11,479 nucleotides of DNA, taken from contig JAUVJT010000052.1 in NCBI GenBank assembly GCA_030592225.1, positions 1-11,479 of the forward strand. Reading direction: 5' to 3'. The number at the start of each line of letters is the position of its first letter. The first letter of the stretch is position 1. The translations under genes were made by a program, and so were the position numbers. This DNA is from Candidatus Stahliibacteriota bacterium. Lineage in GTDB: Bacteria > Hydrothermota > Tepidihabitantia > B3-TA06. Positions 1-6,245 of the stretch are shown here, piece by piece. Under the pieces are notes generated by a model. The model was not told the DNA's origin. It was given only the letters and a program-made list of their open reading frames with translations, and ran no database searches.

Positions 1-953
1 AAGCGGTGTTTGTGAAAAGGGGAGAGGCGCTCGACGTTTTTGGTCCGGGCACCCACACCCTTTCCACCGGCAACCTGCCCCTGCTTCACCGGCTGGTCAA
101 CCTGCCTTTTGGCGGCGACACCCCGTTCACTGCCGAGGTGTGGTTCGTGAACAAAACCGTGAAGCGCGACCTCAAGTGGGGGACCAAGACCCCCATTCCC
201 ATAATAGACCCGGTGTACAATTACCCGGTTAACGTGCGTTCCTACGGGCGCTGGGGTCTTAGAATCCAGGATTCCCGCAGCTTTGTTACTCAGATGGTGG
301 GAACCCTTAAGACAGCGGATACGGCAAGGATTGCGGAGTACTTCATCGGCGAGATAGACCAGAAATTCTCCGACGCCATGGCCGAGTTCTTTGAGAAGGA
401 AAAATCCTCAATCTTTCAGGCCAACGCCCAGCTGAACGAGCTTTCGGCCTTTACCCAGGACGCCATAACCCGCGAGTTTAACCGCTACGGTATCGAGATC
501 GTCAACTTCAACGTCGAGCGCATCTCCATTCCCAAGGAAGAGATGGAAAAGTTCCAGGAAGTGCTGGGCCGCAGGATGGAGATAGACCAAATCAGCCAGG
601 CCAAGGTCGGCCAGGGCTACACCACCATGCGAACGTTTGATACGCTGGAGAAGGCGGCTGAACAAGAGGGCGGCGCTGCAGGCGGTATGCTGGGAGCCGG
701 TCTCGGCCTGGGCATGGGACTTGGCGCAGGCGTACCGGTCGGTCAGCAGATTGGCAAGGCCATGCAGCCGGGCAGCCCTCCTCCCCAAAGCCCCCCTCAA
801 AGCCCTCCTCAGACTCCGCCTCCATCCGCTGAGAAATCCCCGGAAGAAGACGTGGTCGCCAAGCTGAAAAAGCTCAAGGAGATGCTCGAAGCCGATCTGA
901 TTACCAAAGAAGAGTACGACGCCAAAAAGAAAGAAATACTGGAAAAGTTTTAA
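1..953 (+). CDS. SPFH-domain protein with C-terminal SHOCT domain (5' partial)
   Basis: Membrane-associated scaffold of the SPFH (stomatin/prohibitin-like) superfamily, closest in style to bacterial 'virion core protein'/YdjI-type proteins. The reading frame is already open at base 3 (gcg, then GTG at 6), and family members have about 50 more N-terminal residues before the 'AVFVxxG' strand, so the start lies outside the window. Counting from the GTG at 6, the family-typical stretches FGPGTHTLSTGNLP (12-25) and VKRDLKWGTKTPI (52-64) are visible. The SPFH core runs to about residue 200. It is followed by a Gly-rich hinge (222-250), a Pro-rich linker of SPPQ units (256-273) and a SHOCT-like helical hairpin (282-315) with the usual L-K-L-K-x-M-L-E...I-T-x-E-E-Y pattern. 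Such proteins are thought to organise membrane patches and, in Bacillus, to help recruit PspA-type stress proteins; that role here is an inference. The next gene begins 9 bp downstream and is probably co-transcribed. Confidence 0.88.
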   Translation, partial: AVFVKRGEALDVFGPGTHTLSTGNLPLLHRLVNLPFGGDTPFTAEVWFVNKTVKRDLKWGTKTPIPIIDPVYNYPVNVRSYGRWGLRIQDSRSFVTQMVGTLKTADTARIAEYFIGEIDQKFSDAMAEFFEKEKSSIFQANAQLNELSAFTQDAITREFNRYGIEIVNFNVERISIPKEEMEKFQEVLGRRMEIDQISQAKVGQGYTTMRTFDTLEKAAEQEGGAAGGMLGAGLGLGMGLGAGVPVGQQIGKAMQPGSPPPQSPPQSPPQTPPPSAEKSPEEDVVAKLKKLKEMLEADLITKEEYDAKKKEILEKF

Positions 954-962
954 GGAGGCGAG

Positions 963-1727
963 ATGGATAAACAGAGAATTCGAATAAGCATAGCCGCACT
1001 CATCGGTTTTGTGGTTACCGCGGCTGCCATCATTGTTATCCCCCTGCTCATAGTACAGGCCGCCGATCGCACCGGGCTTTTCTCCTATCGGGTTGCCTGG
1101 ATGGAGTTTCTCGCCCTGCTCTTCTGGGGATTGGTGGGCGGGCTGTTCTTCATCTTTGCCCCTGCCGACAAGAACCGTCGCGGCATTGGCGGAGTCTATC
1201 CTGCACTGGGCATTATCACCTTCATCTTCATCGCCATAAGCTTCATCATCTTGCTCATTCAGTGGCTCATCCCCTCCAGCGTTTTCCTGGCCGCCGCCAT
1301 CATTCCCACCCAGATCGTTCTTCTGGTAATCTACGTAATCCTCGGCGTCATCCTCTACTTCGCCCTGGCCGGAGCACGGGGCGGAGCCAGGCGAATGCCC
1401 GAGGGTGTTCCCACCCCTGCAGAGCTTGACGTTCTTCTTAAGTCCGAGGAGAACAGGCTGGTGCAATCGCAGGAATCGGTTTCCTTGCGTGAGGCGCTCA
1501 AATCACTGCGCGAAAAGATTCACTACTCCCTGTCCCAGGCGGGAAGAATTGCGGACAGTTCGGCCTACGCCGCGTTTGTCTCAGACATCCAGACCCTGCA
1601 CCGGGAAGTTGCCGCGCTCGATTTTGCCGGTAATGAAACGGTTGCTAAATTCGGAAACCTTGCGACCAGAGCCGATTTGCTGCGTACCCGGGTGGACGTT
1701 CTTGTCGAGAGTTTGAAAAGAACCTAA
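963..1727 (+). CDS. Four-helix membrane protein with cytoplasmic helical tail
   Basis: A 254-residue integral membrane protein that I do not recognise as a named family. The ATG is preceded by a strong Shine-Dalgarno (AAGGAGG at 952-958), which fixes the start. Four hydrophobic segments are visible at about 8-31, 45-66, 78-101 and 108-138. After a short basic Gly/Arg linker (137-144) comes a charged, heptad-rich C-terminal region (150-254) with no hydrophobic stretch, likely helical or coiled-coil and cytoplasmic by the positive-inside rule. The 9-bp gap to the SPFH gene implies a shared transcript, and SPFH proteins commonly work with a membrane partner encoded beside them, so this may anchor or be scaffolded by the upstream product. 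That partnership is inferred. Composition matches the SPFH gene. Confidence 0.8.
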   Translation: MDKQRIRISIAALIGFVVTAAAIIVIPLLIVQAADRTGLFSYRVAWMEFLALLFWGLVGGLFFIFAPADKNRRGIGGVYPALGIITFIFIAISFIILLIQWLIPSSVFLAAAIIPTQIVLLVIYVILGVILYFALAGARGGARRMPEGVPTPAELDVLLKSEENRLVQSQESVSLREALKSLREKIHYSLSQAGRIADSSAYAAFVSDIQTLHREVAALDFAGNETVAKFGNLATRADLLRTRVDVLVESLKRT

Positions 1728-1810
1728 GGTTTAGCCCGTGGGTTCAATAATGAAGTGCAACACCTTACAAGCATAAGCTTAAGATAACAGGGAGGATAGG
1801 GATAGCAGCC

Positions 1811-1838
1811 TTGACAAGTTATCCTGTGAGTATATCAT
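1811..1838 (+). promoter_or_regulatory. Sigma70-type promoter for the propeller gene
   Basis: TTGACA at 1811-1816 and TATCAT at 1833-1838 are separated by 16 bp. The -35 is perfect and the -10 matches 5 of 6 consensus bases. The expected start near 1845 leaves a leader of about 26 nt before the GTG at 1871. The rest of the 143-bp gap (1728-1870) shows only a weak CCC/GGG dyad just after the preceding stop. Confidence 0.65.
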
Positions 1839-1870
1839 AGAGTTGTGAATCAAGTTTGCGGCGGTGAGTT

Positions 1871-3334
1871 GTGAAGCGATCGTTGGTTATTCCGGCGATA
1901 CTTCTCTTGCAGGCAGTTTTTCCTTCCTTAATTTACAGTTGGACGCGTACCTACGGCGGGTCTAAAGCCGACGCCGGGGAGTGCGTTCAGCAGACCCTTG
2001 ATGGCGGGTTCATAATCACCGGCTGGACAGAATCGTTTGGCGCGGGCGAATCTGACCTCTGGCTGATCAAGACCGATACGCTCGGGGCTGTCGAATGGAG
2101 TCATACCTATGGAGGGGGCGGCAGGGACAAGGGATTGTTCGTTCAGCAAACTCAGGACAGCGGCTTTATCGTTGTGGGCAAAACCTCTTCGTTCGGCGAC
2201 GATTTTGTTGATTTTGACCTGTGGCTGCTGAGGATTAATCCCCGGGGGGGTATCCAGTGGAGCACCGTCTACGGGGGTCACAATGACGACGTGGCCACCT
2301 GTGTTTACCAGCTTCAGGATGGCGGTTATTTCATCTGCGGATACACCGAGTCTTACGGTTCAGGCGGCCAGGACGTATGGCTGCTCAAGTCTGATGCAGA
2401 CGGCTCGATCGTCACCCAAAAAGTCTACGGTGGGGAGTACGACGACTGGGCTAACTTTATGGGGCCCGTTAATAATAATTACTACGTGGTAGGTACAACC
2501 CAATCATTTGGCAATGGCAGCGGCGATATCTGGTTTTTGGTCGCAGGCGCCTCTTGCGATACCTCGTTTACGAGAACCTATGGGGGAGAGCGTTGGGAAG
2601 AGGGTAGGTCGGCTGCGCTTTCTGTTTCCTGGCCGCCTTATCATGGATCAGGGCATATGATAGTGGGCAAGACAAATACCTTTACCCAGGGCGACGATGA
2701 TTTGTGGGGGGTAATGACCAACACCGTAGGTGATAAGATATGGACCAGAACTTACGGTGATTCGGGAAACCAGTGGGCCAACTCGATCGTCAACACGGGG
2801 AACGACAATTACGTGACTGTAGGTGAAACACACTCCGCAGATGAGGGGAATCTGTGGTTGGTTGCCTGGAACAGGGAAGGGTTGAGTCCTTGGAAGAAAA
2901 CCTATGGCGGCGCTGAACGCGACGGCGGCAGTTTTCTGGATGTCACGACCGATTTGGGCTGCATAATTACCGGATATACCTGCTCGTTTGGCGCAGGGGA
3001 TGCCGATCTTTGGCTTATCCGTACCGATTCCCTTGGCGATACCCTGCCTCACGAGGATTGGCCGGACCCCGATGACCCTGACGATCCCGACGATTCCGAT
3101 ACCCTGACGTGGAAGATTCTCAATCCCATAGGTGACGTAATTCAGATAGAGTACGGGGAACAAGGTTTCCAGGCATCGGTTTACGACGCTCTGGGCCGCA
3201 GGGTTGACCGCCTGGCGCCTGTCGAAACTCCCGGCAGCATCCTGTGGGGTGAAGACCAAAAATCAGGGGTGTATTTCTTCAGGGTAGACTCTGATACCTC
3301 CTTCGTTATTCAAAAAGTCGTTTTGATTCATTAA
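1871..3334 (+). CDS. Secreted seven-repeat beta-propeller protein with C-terminal sorting domain
   Basis: A 487-residue exported protein. The start is GTG: an in-frame TGA at 1865-1867 excludes any earlier start, and GGTGAG lies just upstream. Residues 1-23 form a signal peptide (MKRS, hydrophobic core, then S-W). Seven repeats of about 50 residues follow, beginning near 24, 76, 130, 182, 233, 291 and 341. Each opens with a W/F-x-x-T/V-Y-G-G motif, continues with a D-G-G-(F/Y)-I-(I/V)-x-G-x-T-x-S-F-G core and ends with D-L-W-L-(I/L)-(K/R)-x-(D/N). This is the pattern of the Kelch/PQQ-like 'TYGG' propellers, and seven copies fit one closed propeller. A WPDPDDPDDPDDSD linker (397-410) leads to a ~75-residue domain with VYDALGRRV and SGVYFFRV, like Por/type IX sorting or FlgD Ig-like domains. 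Its ligand is unknown; a cell-surface or secreted role is inferred. Confidence 0.88.
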   Translation: MKRSLVIPAILLLQAVFPSLIYSWTRTYGGSKADAGECVQQTLDGGFIITGWTESFGAGESDLWLIKTDTLGAVEWSHTYGGGGRDKGLFVQQTQDSGFIVVGKTSSFGDDFVDFDLWLLRINPRGGIQWSTVYGGHNDDVATCVYQLQDGGYFICGYTESYGSGGQDVWLLKSDADGSIVTQKVYGGEYDDWANFMGPVNNNYYVVGTTQSFGNGSGDIWFLVAGASCDTSFTRTYGGERWEEGRSAALSVSWPPYHGSGHMIVGKTNTFTQGDDDLWGVMTNTVGDKIWTRTYGDSGNQWANSIVNTGNDNYVTVGETHSADEGNLWLVAWNREGLSPWKKTYGGAERDGGSFLDVTTDLGCIITGYTCSFGAGDADLWLIRTDSLGDTLPHEDWPDPDDPDDPDDSDTLTWKILNPIGDVIQIEYGEQGFQASVYDALGRRVDRLAPVETPGSILWGEDQKSGVYFFRVDSDTSFVIQKVVLIH

Positions 3335-3347
3335 AGATTCAGACAAG

Positions 3348-3382
3348 AGGGCAAAAGCATTGCATATTATAAGCCCTTTGCC
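3348..3382 (+). terminator. Possible terminator-like dyad after the propeller gene
   Basis: Two alternative pairings occupy the same 35 bp: AGGGC (3348-3352) with GCCCT (3373-3377), and GGCAAA (3350-3355) with TTTGCC (3377-3382). The sequence lies 14 bp after the propeller stop and just before the next promoter. The loop is long and there is no T-run, so a rho-independent terminator is only weakly supported. Confidence 0.25.
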
Positions 3383-3388
3383 TAACGC

Positions 3389-3416
3389 TTGACAAATAGT
3401 AGGGGAGGGGTATAGT
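3389..3416 (+). promoter_or_regulatory. Sigma70-type promoter for the 186-residue unknown protein
   Basis: TTGACA at 3389-3394 and TATAGT at 3411-3416 (5 of 6) are 16 bp apart. The predicted start near 3423 gives an ~18-nt leader carrying AGGAAG ahead of the ATG at 3441. An out-of-frame 9-codon ORF (3422-3451) overlaps the real start, but its own ATG would sit at the transcript end. Confidence 0.68.
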
Positions 3417-3440
3417 TGAGTATGAAAAAGGAAGAACTTA

Positions 3441-4001
3441 ATGTTGGATAGGCTAAAGGAGGAATTCAAACGAATCAAGGAGAATCACCAGAATGCTATT
3501 ATACGACGGACTGCTTTAACAGCGTTAGGGCCATCAATGGTTCGCTTTCTACCTAGAGGTACGAAGGAGAATATTATTCCAACTCTCTGTAGGATAAAAT
3601 TCAATGAGCTACTTAAGTTTAATTCTCAAGACGAATATCAGAAATGGTTTGAAAAGAATTTGGGGAAAGTAGCAAGTAAGATCGAGATTGGAAATTCGGG
3701 TCGCAGGAAATGGGCGTATGCGGCCAAGATACTTAACTTATTTCTGCGCGATGTAGTTTCAAATAGTCGTTTCTTTGATGATAACCAGGCGAACGAGATT
3801 ATAGGATGGCTTTATGCTCCGATAGACAAGAAGGTTCTTGACAGATTACGTAAGTTGATTGAGAAACGAATTCCTAATGAATTAAGGTATGTCGATTCGA
3901 AAAAGAAATTTTACAAAATTCAAGAGGTACTAGGCGAAGCGGCTAAAAAGGTTGGGGTTCCTCGGGTTTGGTTCGATGATGTTTGGGTAGGGAATAAATA
4001 A
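3441..4001 (+). CDS. Unknown 186-residue protein, AT-rich
   Basis: I cannot assign a named family. The ATG is chosen because AGGAAG lies about 8 bp upstream and a promoter sits directly before it. The protein is soluble and basic, with no signal peptide or membrane segment. An N-terminal charged helix (1-22) is followed by a mixed region containing R-F-L-P-R-G (35-40). The most striking stretch is W91-A-Y-A-A-K-I-L-N-L-F-L-R103, then a gap and L-Y-A-P-I-D-K-K-V-L-D-R-L (124-136). This K-x-x-N-L-(F/Y)-L-(R/K)...x-P-I-D-x-x-(V/I)-L pattern resembles small uncharacterised proteins scattered among bacterial accessory genes; that resemblance is from memory and unsure. The C-terminus ends G-V-P-R-V-W-F-D-D-V-W. 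Codon use is AT-rich compared with the propeller and dehydrogenase genes on either side, which suggests acquisition by transfer. Confidence 0.75.
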   Translation: MLDRLKEEFKRIKENHQNAIIRRTALTALGPSMVRFLPRGTKENIIPTLCRIKFNELLKFNSQDEYQKWFEKNLGKVASKIEIGNSGRRKWAYAAKILNLFLRDVVSNSRFFDDNQANEIIGWLYAPIDKKVLDRLRKLIEKRIPNELRYVDSKKKFYKIQEVLGEAAKKVGVPRVWFDDVWVGNK

Positions 4002-4002
4002 G

Positions 4003-4084
4003 GTAGGGGTCGACCTTCAGGTCGGCCCGCATTATCGGGTCGGTTTACGCGAAGAGCAACGGAGTTGCAAAGACCAGCCCCTAC
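4003..4084. repeat. 82-bp multi-hairpin element with terminal inverted repeats
   Basis: The element begins GTAGGGG (4003-4009) and ends with its exact complement CCCCTAC (4078-4084). Inside are three hairpins: a 9-bp stem with one G-T pair around a TTCA loop (4007-4028, core CGACC/GGTCG), CCCG/CGGG around a 6-nt loop (4026-4039), and GCAAC/GTTGC around GGA (4056-4068). It starts one base after the stop of the preceding gene. This resembles REP- or MITE-like intergenic repeats; it could also act in 3'-end formation, although it has no T-run. Confidence 0.6.
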
Positions 4085-4190
4085 GTTTAATCCAATTTCC
4101 CTTAGTGATGATTCTTCCGTTCGTTCTTGCAGGATGGCTATTTCCCTTAAGAGGGTGTCTAAAAATCCCCTTGCGGGCGATTTCAGCCTC

Positions 4191-4276
4191 GCGCTTGCCT
4201 CAACTGTTTTCTAACTACAGCTTCTAATCCATGTAGTGCGGAGCTTTAGCTCCGCTGCGAGATTGAGGTTTCGCGC
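4191..4276. other. Nested dyad / possible structured RNA in the 449-bp intergenic region
   Basis: This sits in the gene-free stretch 4002-4450. GCGC (4191-4194) and CCTCAA (4198-4203) pair with TTGAGG (4263-4268) and GCGC (4273-4276). Inside lies a perfect 7-bp hairpin, GCGGAGC/GCTCCGC with a TTTA loop (4238-4255). Nothing in 4085-4190 looks coding; it is a mixture of short C-rich runs. The feature could be an interspersed repeat or part of the 3' region of the convergent dehydrogenase transcript. Confidence 0.35.
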
Positions 4277-4300
4277 TAAGGTAACAATCGCATGGGGTTT

Positions 4301-4347
4301 CACCCTGATTCTCCCCTCCCTTGACGGGAGGGGGTAGGGGGAGGGTG
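4301..4347. repeat. G-rich inverted repeat with G-quadruplex motif
   Basis: CACCCT (4301-4306) is complementary to AGGGTG (4342-4347), and the inner arms CCCCTCCC (4313-4320) and GGGAGGGG (4326-4333) pair around a TTGAC loop. The right arm, GGGAGGGGGTAGGGGGAGGG (4326-4345), has four G-runs separated by 1, 2 and 1 bases, which is a canonical intramolecular quadruplex motif. C-rich/G-rich intergenic repeats of this type are common in environmental bacterial genomes. Confidence 0.6.
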
Positions 4348-4383
4348 AAAACGAGATATCACCCCCTTTCTTAATCTGCGTCA

Positions 4384-4441
4384 CCGAAGGAGAACGACCG
4401 GAGGGAGTTCTGCCGAAGGAAGACGAGTGAAACGAGTCGTT
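4384..4441. repeat. Short interspersed repeat-like block 3' of the dehydrogenase
   Basis: CCGAAGG occurs twice (4384-4390 and 4413-4419), flanking the dyad AGAAC/GTTCT (4391-4395, 4407-4411). A direct repeat ACGAGT-GAA-ACGAGT follows (about 4423-4437). The block resembles dispersed non-coding repeats seen in uncultured bacterial genomes. No promoter or ORF is associated with it. Confidence 0.35.
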
Positions 4442-4450
4442 ATCTGTGGT

Positions 4451-5941
4451 TTATTTATTATCGATTTGCGCTCTCTGGAGTTTTCCACTATAGTCAATAT
4501 ACACGGTCTTCATTTCAGTGAAAATCTCATACGCCGTCCAACCACCTTCGCGGTGGCCGTTGCCGGTTTCCTTGACGCCACCAAAGGGCATGTGGCACTC
4601 CGCGCCGATGGTCGGGCCGTTCACGTAGGTTATGCCCGCCTCGATGCGCTCAATTGCCCGCATGGTATTGTTCACGTCCTGGGTGTAAATCGAGGACGAC
4701 AGCCCGTAAATGGTGCCGTTCAGCACCTCAATGGCCTCATCAAGGTTCTTTATCGTGAGAATCGAGAGCACCGGGCCGAAGATCTCCTCCTGGGCAATGC
4801 GCATGTCGGGCGTAACCTTATCAAATATCGTGGGTTCAAAGAACCAGCCCTTGATTAAATCGCCGGCAATCAGTGCATGTCCGCCGCATACCAGCTCGGC
4901 CTTGTCTTGTTCCTGACCAATCTTCACGTATGACGCCACGGTCTGACGCTGGGCCTCGGACACCAGCGGTCCAACCTGGACGTCTTCGTTAAGCCCGTTG
5001 CCTACCTTGAGCGCCTTGGCACGCTTGACCAACTCGGCCACAAACTCATCGTGCACGCCTTCCTGGACGATTATCCTCGAAGTTGCCGTACATCGCTGAC
5101 CTGTGGTGCCGAACGCGCCCCACAGAGCGCCTTCTAACGCAATTTCGAGGTTTGCGTCGTCCATTACTATCTGGCCGTTCTTGCCGCCCAACTCCAGCGA
5201 ACACCGCTTGAGGGTTTTGCCCGTGGCCTCGGCGATGCGCTTGCCCACATCTGACGAACCTGTGAAACTTATGCCCTTGACGTCCGGGTGGTTGATGAGA
5301 TGCTCGCCCACCACGCGTCCGGAGCCGGTCACGTAATTGATAACGCCTTTGGGCACGCCGGCTTCGTCCAGAATTTCCATCAGCCTTGCAGTGCACGCCG
5401 GGGTATCGGTGGCAGGTTTGATAACTATCGTATTACCGGTGGTTATCGCGGGGAAAGTTTTCCAGGTGGGGATGGCCATGGGGAAGTTCCACGGGGTGAT
5501 AAGTCCCCAAACGCCCATGGGACGGTGGATAACGTAGGCGGTTTTATTGCGCAACTCGCTGGGCACGGTCTGCCCGTGCATGCGGCGGCCCTCGCCTGCG
5601 GCAAAGTCGGCGGTGTCAATGCCTTCCTGCATGTCGCCCCGGGTTTCGGCAAGCACTTTGCCCATCTCGCGGGTCATAAGTTGCGCAATTTCGTCCTTTC
5701 GGGCGCGCATGATGTTGGCCACCCGGTACATAATCTCGGCGCGTTCGGGCGCGGGCGTGTCGCGCCAGGCGGGGTACGCTTCCTTAGCGGCTGTAACTGC
5801 CGCATCTACGTCGTCTACAGTGGACAACTGGAACGTGCCTACCAGGTCGCTTGTATCGGCGGGGTTGCGGTTCTCGAAAGTCTTGCCTGACTTAGACTTA
5901 ACCCATTCGCCGTTGATTAAATTCTTGAATACTTCTGCCAT
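4451..5941 (-). CDS. NAD(P)-dependent aldehyde dehydrogenase (semialdehyde type)
   Basis: A cytosolic ALDH-superfamily enzyme of 496 residues, the normal length, oxidising an aldehyde to its acid. All hallmark residues are present: the PWNFP motif with oxyanion Asn152, cofactor-contact Lys175 in IVIKPA, FTGSSDVG (226-233) of the Rossmann fold, general-base Glu250 in LELGGKN, nucleophile Cys284 in TTGQRCTATSR, and Glu386/Phe388 in EEIFGP. The N-terminal NGEWVKS and the RCTATSR context are most like alpha-ketoglutarate-semialdehyde or other semialdehyde dehydrogenases, but the C-terminal KETGNGHREGG is shared more widely, so I leave the substrate open. The ATG at 5941 has GGAGG 5 bp upstream and a clear promoter, with no partner genes. 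It converges on the 186-residue gene and appears to be monocistronic. Its GC-rich composition matches the backbone. Confidence 0.96.
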   Translation of the reverse strand: MAEVFKNLINGEWVKSKSGKTFENRNPADTSDLVGTFQLSTVDDVDAAVTAAKEAYPAWRDTPAPERAEIMYRVANIMRARKDEIAQLMTREMGKVLAETRGDMQEGIDTADFAAGEGRRMHGQTVPSELRNKTAYVIHRPMGVWGLITPWNFPMAIPTWKTFPAITTGNTIVIKPATDTPACTARLMEILDEAGVPKGVINYVTGSGRVVGEHLINHPDVKGISFTGSSDVGKRIAEATGKTLKRCSLELGGKNGQIVMDDANLEIALEGALWGAFGTTGQRCTATSRIIVQEGVHDEFVAELVKRAKALKVGNGLNEDVQVGPLVSEAQRQTVASYVKIGQEQDKAELVCGGHALIAGDLIKGWFFEPTIFDKVTPDMRIAQEEIFGPVLSILTIKNLDEAIEVLNGTIYGLSSSIYTQDVNNTMRAIERIEAGITYVNGPTIGAECHMPFGGVKETGNGHREGGWTAYEIFTEMKTVYIDYSGKLQRAQIDNK

Positions 5942-5973
5942 GATGCCTCCATTTCAGGTTAAATTTTCCTGTG

Positions 5974-6002
5974 ATTGTACTCAGAATTGCGCTATTAGTC
6001 AA
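5974..6002 (-). promoter_or_regulatory. Sigma70-type promoter for the aldehyde dehydrogenase
   Basis: Read on the minus strand: TTGACT (5997-6002) and TACAAT (5974-5979), each 5 of 6, with a 17-bp spacer. The predicted start near 5967 gives a leader of about 26 nt that carries GGAGG before the ATG at 5941. Confidence 0.72.
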
Positions 6003-6010
6003 GCAAAAAA

Positions 6011-6076
6011 GGTGGTCAAAAGCTGGTCAGAAGTTGGTCAAAAGGTGGTCAAAAGATACCCAAAAGATGGACAAGA
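6011..6076. repeat. Six 11-bp tandem repeats upstream of the dehydrogenase promoter
   Basis: Six consecutive 11-mers begin at 6011, 6022, 6033, 6044, 6055 and 6066. Four read G-N-TGGTCA-(A/G)-AA; the last two are more diverged. The first and fourth are identical (GGTGGTCAAAA). The period is close to one DNA helical turn, and the array starts 8 bp beyond the -35 box, so a phased protein-binding array is possible. The whole gene-free stretch here is 5942-6245. Confidence 0.7.
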
Positions 6077-6078
6077 GC

Positions 6079-6091
6079 GCGACTGCGTCGC
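6079..6091. repeat. Perfect 5-bp hairpin between the two arrays
   Basis: GCGAC (6079-6083) and GTCGC (6087-6091) pair around TGC. It separates the 11-bp array from the AT-rich array. A related GCGACTGCGC string occurs near 8943. Confidence 0.45.
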
Positions 6092-6197
6092 AATTAAAGA
6101 TTAGAAGATTAAAGATTAGAAGATTAGAAGATTAAAAGATTAAAGATTTGAAGATTAAAGATTGCAAGATTTAAAGATTCTAACATTGAAGATTGAC
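6092..6197. repeat. Degenerate AAGATTA-type tandem array
   Basis: About a dozen copies of (A/G)AAGATT(A) with spacings of 6-9 bp fill this AT-rich block, followed by ~50 bp of ordinary sequence before the endonuclease gene. It lies downstream of the restriction-modification operon and upstream of the dehydrogenase. The period is irregular, with no spacer-repeat structure, so it is a low-complexity repeat and not a CRISPR array. Confidence 0.65.
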
Positions 6198-6245
6198 GAA
6201 GTGCCCCGGTCGGATACGCAGATTTGTGGGGTGAAAGGGTGGAAA

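Noticed and set aside
408..1466. Long antisense frame opposite the SPFH and membrane-protein genes
   Set aside because: Spans two well-supported genes on the other strand, is low in complexity and has no family signature or ribosome site.
4003..4084. Possible tRNA, given a 7-bp closing stem and three arms
   Set aside because: Loops are 4, 6 and 3 nt, there is no T-loop or 7-nt anticodon loop, and the arm order does not fit.
4151..4170. GAGGGTGTCTAAAAATCCCC as an insertion-sequence end
   Set aside because: It resembles some terminal repeats, but no opposite end, transposase or target duplication is in the window.
4427..5890. Several plus-strand frames opposite the aldehyde dehydrogenase
   Set aside because: Produced by the GC-rich codon use of a clear dehydrogenase; no recognisable motifs.
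6011..6197. Possible CRISPR array
   Set aside because: Repeats are 6-11 bp and contiguous, with no unique spacers and no cas genes nearby.
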